Shown here: piece after piece, positions 61,527 through 64,000 of the stretch
How the letters are laid out: every line of letters begins with the position of its first letter
How positions within the stretch are numbered: the stretch's first letter is position 1
Source of the DNA: Taibaiella sp.
Lineage (GTDB): Bacteria; Bacteroidota; Bacteroidia; Chitinophagales; Chitinophagaceae
DNA: 64,000 nt
Direction: 5' to 3'
Assembly (NCBI GenBank): GCA_019638495.1
Contig: JAHBTQ010000001.1
Coordinates: 1,178,001-1,242,000, forward strand
Notes under the pieces: generated by a model
Seen by the model: only the letters and a program-made list of their open reading frames with translations
Database searches by the model: none
What the model was told of the DNA's origin: nothing
Translations under genes and position numbers: made by a program

Positions 61527-62714
61527 ATGCGCAAATCTTCTATTTCTAAAATTTTCGGTCTGGTAGCGTTGGCATTGAGCGGCCTTTATGGCTGCAAGAG
61601 GTCAAACAATATTGACAATAGCAACGGCATCCAGACGCCCTATGGTCTTTTCTTTGCAGATTCAGCCGGCGCCCTATACCTTACCAATGATGGCAGGGAA
61701 TACAAGGGGCCGCTCTTTCCACCGGACGGTAAGAGTTCCAGGGCATTGGTTACATCGGGCAACAATATTCTCTGGGCGAAAACACACCTTTATTATAGCA
61801 ACAACAACGGTAGGAATTTCAATCCTTCCTACGATACGTTGCAGTCATTTCCATTTACTGATTGCAGCAACAGAACGCGCAACACAAACAACAGTATGCT
61901 GATAAACCTCACCAGCTGGGAGAATCGCGTATACACAATATCCGATTCCAAGGACAATGCTAAGAACTGGCTGGGCGTATTGTTTAGTGACAATTTTGGT
62001 AACCCGGGCTCATGGAGCCTTGATGGCTCTTACGACACAGACAAGGTGGGCAAAACACCCGTGCGCATGTATTCTTACACTCAGCTCAAAAACGGTGTTC
62101 TCTGTGGTCTTGCTTTCTCCGGGCCGGGAGATAACGATAACGTGCACCCGCGCAATTTCGTAAAGACTAGTAAGGACCCTAATTCTTACGCCGCGAGGTG
62201 GTATGAGGCCACTGCCAACCCGGACAACAGAAGTTACATCTACCTGGGGAATATGGGCGGCACTCCGCTTCCTCCTTATGGCTCTGTGCTCACAGATACC
62301 GGGTTCTTTACCCTGGGCCACATGGTAAACAGGCTCATCGCCATCGATGCCAAGTGCCACTACGGTGCATGGTATAGTGATGATACAGGCAAAAACTGGA
62401 AGCCTTATTCAGGCCTGCCTGCTAATACGTCACTGTTGTGCATTGACGCGCCATTTGAGAAGGTTTGCCTCATTGGCACAGCAGGAAAAGGCCTCTGGAT
62501 ACTCAACTCACATACTGATGTTTGGGAGCCTTGCAACAAGGGTATCGGCTCCAATGTTACTGTGCGTAGCATTGTAGGCAAGAAGAACATCTACAAGAAC
62601 GGCACTGAGCGTGAGCTTATCTATGTTGCTGCCAATGACGGTATCTATGAGAGCTCAGATGGTGGTCTTAACTGGACCAAGACCATCGGGGGCAACTACG
62701 TTTCGGTCTACTAG
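61527..62714 (+). CDS. Lipoprotein with sialidase-like (BNR) repeats
   Basis: A 395-aa lipoprotein; the signal ends in lipobox LYGC. The mature part is a beta propeller with BNR/Asp-box-like turns: SNNNGRNF, SDDTGKNWKPY and SSDGGLNW (the last near residue 383). Asp boxes occur in sialidases, photosystem assembly factors and many surface propellers; catalytic residues of sialidases were not recognised, so a binding role is more likely. The stop shares CTAG with the convergent S4 gene. Confidence 0.75.
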   Translation: MRKSSISKIFGLVALALSGLYGCKRSNNIDNSNGIQTPYGLFFADSAGALYLTNDGREYKGPLFPPDGKSSRALVTSGNNILWAKTHLYYSNNNGRNFNPSYDTLQSFPFTDCSNRTRNTNNSMLINLTSWENRVYTISDSKDNAKNWLGVLFSDNFGNPGSWSLDGSYDTDKVGKTPVRMYSYTQLKNGVLCGLAFSGPGDNDNVHPRNFVKTSKDPNSYAARWYEATANPDNRSYIYLGNMGGTPLPPYGSVLTDTGFFTLGHMVNRLIAIDAKCHYGAWYSDDTGKNWKPYSGLPANTSLLCIDAPFEKVCLIGTAGKGLWILNSHTDVWEPCNKGIGSNVTVRSIVGKKNIYKNGTERELIYVAANDGIYESSDGGLNWTKTIGGNYVSVY

Positions 62715-63100
62715 TCTTCGGAACCACCACTCAAAAAATCTTCCAGGTCACGCCGCTGTTTCTTAGTGGGGTGACCTGTTTTACTTAGGCGCTTACCCGT
62801 GTAGAAACTTGGTGCAAGTGCATGTTGTGGAATCTTGTCTTCTTCAGGCGTCACATCCACATAGTGTTTTATGGCCTCCTCATAGCCCACGCGTTTATCT
62901 ATCAGTCCGGTCACCTCTATTGTCTTCCTGCCCGCCTCGGTCTTCACCTGGTATTGCTCGCCTATGCTCACTGAGCGTGATGGCTTCACCGCGGCGCCAT
63001 TCATTTTTACCTTGCCACTATCAATAGCATCGGTAGCCTGCGTACGCGTCTTAAACAGGCGGATAGACCACAGGTACTTATCTAATCTAGGCTTTTCCAT
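62711..63100 (-). CDS. hslR: S4-domain RNA-binding protein, Hsp15-like
   Basis: A 129-aa protein with an N-terminal S4 domain (LDKYLWSIRLFKTRTQATDAIDSGKVKMNG, then the VSIGEQYQVK strand) and a basic C-terminal tail (GHPTKKQRRDLEDF). In E. coli Hsp15 binds stalled 50S subunits with nascent tRNA after heat shock. A TACCTTTG element lies just upstream (63115-63108), 7 nt before the ATG, so the mRNA leader is very short. Confidence 0.88.
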   Translation of the reverse strand: MEKPRLDKYLWSIRLFKTRTQATDAIDSGKVKMNGAAVKPSRSVSIGEQYQVKTEAGRKTIEVTGLIDKRVGYEEAIKHYVDVTPEEDKIPQHALAPSFYTGKRLSKTGHPTKKQRRDLEDFLSGGSED

Positions 63101-63107
63101 AGTGTCA

Positions 63108-63115
63108 CAAAGGTA
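63108..63115 (-). promoter_or_regulatory. TAnnTTTG promoter element of hslR
   Basis: Minus-strand TACCTTTG, full match, 7 nt before the ATG at 63100. Confidence 0.5.
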
Positions 63116-63133
63116 CAGACTGGAAAGTACTCA

Positions 63134-63598
63134 TCACGGCATACTATGCATTATGGTGGTTGCACTATTTCCACTTGTACGCCAGTAGCGATAGTATACA
63201 AGGCTGTCACTTATGTAGTAATAGGTGATTGTGGATGCGGCATAGTAGCCATCGCACTCCCTGCACTTGTACACATTACATTCATCAGTTGAGCTGTCAT
63301 AAGTGTACAGGCGATTACTATAGCTTAGGTGTGCATATATATTCGAATCATTCAGAACCTCTATCCACATCGTATCAGCAACATCATAGGTCGTATCCTC
63401 GTATCCTTTCGTGCAGAGCCAGCAGACGTAACGATATGTGCCCTCTAGATCATAAGTGCCATGCGATCCCAATTTCTTTGTGAAGGCTGTCTTCGAAATA
63501 TCTGGAACTACCGGAGTAAAGGTTTTCTTATGGCAGCCAAATACGGCAAATGCCAGCATTGAAGCAACAAATGCGACAGTAATTTTCGGGCCATTCAT
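63134..63598 (-). CDS. Hypothetical cysteine-containing lipoprotein
   Basis: A 154-aa lipoprotein (signal ends FAVFGC). The mature part is Tyr-rich with two CxxC pairs (VCWLC and YKCREC) and ends in beta strands (TITYYYISDSLVYYRYW). The cysteines could bind metal or form disulfides. No family recognised. No promoter match was found just upstream. Confidence 0.6.
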   Translation of the reverse strand: MNGPKITVAFVASMLAFAVFGCHKKTFTPVVPDISKTAFTKKLGSHGTYDLEGTYRYVCWLCTKGYEDTTYDVADTMWIEVLNDSNIYAHLSYSNRLYTYDSSTDECNVYKCRECDGYYAASTITYYYISDSLVYYRYWRTSGNSATTIMHSMP

Positions 63599-63799
63599 CT
63601 CTTCATTTAAACAAAAAATGTGCCAGAACTGCTATGCCTAACAATTACTTTGTACCACCAATACGGTATGAAATATATGCCCCTCCTATATAGCCGTCTT
63701 TTCGCAGCTTTTAGGTAAGTAATTTGATCTCACATGTTTGGAGCCTGGCTTAGGTCTATCCGTAACCTTGAGTAAATCCCTGCGATAATCTTAAGTAAC

Positions 63800-63834
63800 A
63801 CCTCCCTCTCCTTAGGAGAGGGTCGGGGAGAGGT
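63800..63834. repeat. Family C palindromic repeat beside the LuxR gene
   Basis: ACCTCCCTCTCC, TTA, GGAGAGGG, then TCGGGGAGAGGT; ends 2 nt before the LuxR stop codon. Same strand as the other three copies. The 238-bp gap it lies in holds no gene. Confidence 0.85.
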
Positions 63835-63836
63835 TT

Positions 63837-64000
63837 CTAAATAAACTTATTATCCCGTGCAGTCTTTATTGCGTCTGCCTTGGAGTGTACATCCAGCTTG
63901 TGGTAGATGTTCTTAATGTGTGATTTTACTGTCTCCAGGTCTATGAAGAGTTCCTCGGCTATGCGCTTGCGGCTCTTGCCGGTGGCTATCTGCTCCAGTA
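63837..64000 (-). CDS. LuxR-type response regulator, C-terminal part
   Basis: The last 54 residues of a regulator whose start lies beyond the window. The helix-turn-helix is clear: LEQIATGKSRKRIAEELFIDLETVKSHIKNIYHKLDVHSKADAIKTAR (in parts), the GerE/LuxR pattern, typical of NarL/FixJ-family regulators. Whether a receiver domain precedes it cannot be seen. Confidence 0.85.
   Translation of the reverse strand, partial: LEQIATGKSRKRIAEELFIDLETVKSHIKNIYHKLDVHSKADAIKTARDNKFI

Overview
The window reads as a chromosomal stretch of a Bacteroidota bacterium, most like the Chitinophagales. The grounds are three proteins with type IX secretion (T9SS) C-terminal sorting domains, a GldH gliding lipoprotein, a lipid-anchored TamL paired with TamB, many lipoprotein signal peptides, and repeated TAnnTTTG promoter elements (the Bacteroidota -7 consensus). 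No rRNA, prophage or CRISPR array was seen. One tRNA gene (tRNA-His) is present.

Layout. 1-2.3 kb: the start of a sugar-phosphate nucleotidyltransferase and an asparagine synthase, probably the edge of a surface-glycan locus. 2.4-10.3 kb: a giant repeat adhesin-like protein, a TMTC-like membrane protein with TPRs, and an S-adenosylmethionine hydrolase. 10.3-12.9 kb: lpxD and purD (minus strand). 13-17.3 kb: two POT-family peptide transporters around a lipoprotein with a GldM-like C-terminal domain. 17.3-23.1 kb: a fused isobutyryl-CoA mutase carrying an in-frame repeat insertion, then an AT-richer accessory stretch (EEP nuclease-like protein, unknown lipoprotein, repeats and the relic of an insertion-sequence end). 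23.1-28.6 kb: TPR protein, ABC exporter, and a galE / response regulator / histidine kinase operon. 28.8-36.4 kb: dnaN with a perfect DnaA box, gldH, lpxH, pyrG with a class D beta-lactamase, and envC-like plus tlpA-like genes. 36.4-45 kb: yicC and a tamB-tamL operon. 45.4-48.8 kb: a B12-dependent ribonucleotide reductase. 48.9-52.7 kb: a DUF433 pseudogene, small membrane and lipoprotein genes, shikimate kinase, and an XRE regulator. 52.7-64 kb: secreted and T9SS proteins, a RAYT transposase relic inside a 368-bp element with terminal inverted repeats, tRNA-His, a DUF3127 OB-fold-like protein, DUF4836 and other lipoproteins, an Hsp15-like protein, and the end of a LuxR-type regulator.

How it fits together. 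Most genes are housekeeping or envelope functions: lipid A (lpxD, lpxH), outer-membrane assembly (tamB, tamL), cell-wall splitting (envC-like), nucleotide supply (purD, pyrG, nrdJ) and replication (dnaN). Two B12-dependent enzymes (mutase and reductase) imply a cobalamin supply. The less ordinary content is in the dispersed palindromic repeats. There are at least four families, some of which have entered coding sequence (mutase, DUF423 tail, purD stop), plus decayed mobile or toxin-antitoxin-like genes beside them. I found no convincing wholly new multi-gene system. The best leads are the REP/RAYT element, the repeat inside the mutase, the orphan GldM-like lipoprotein, and the SSB-like tail of the DUF3127 protein.
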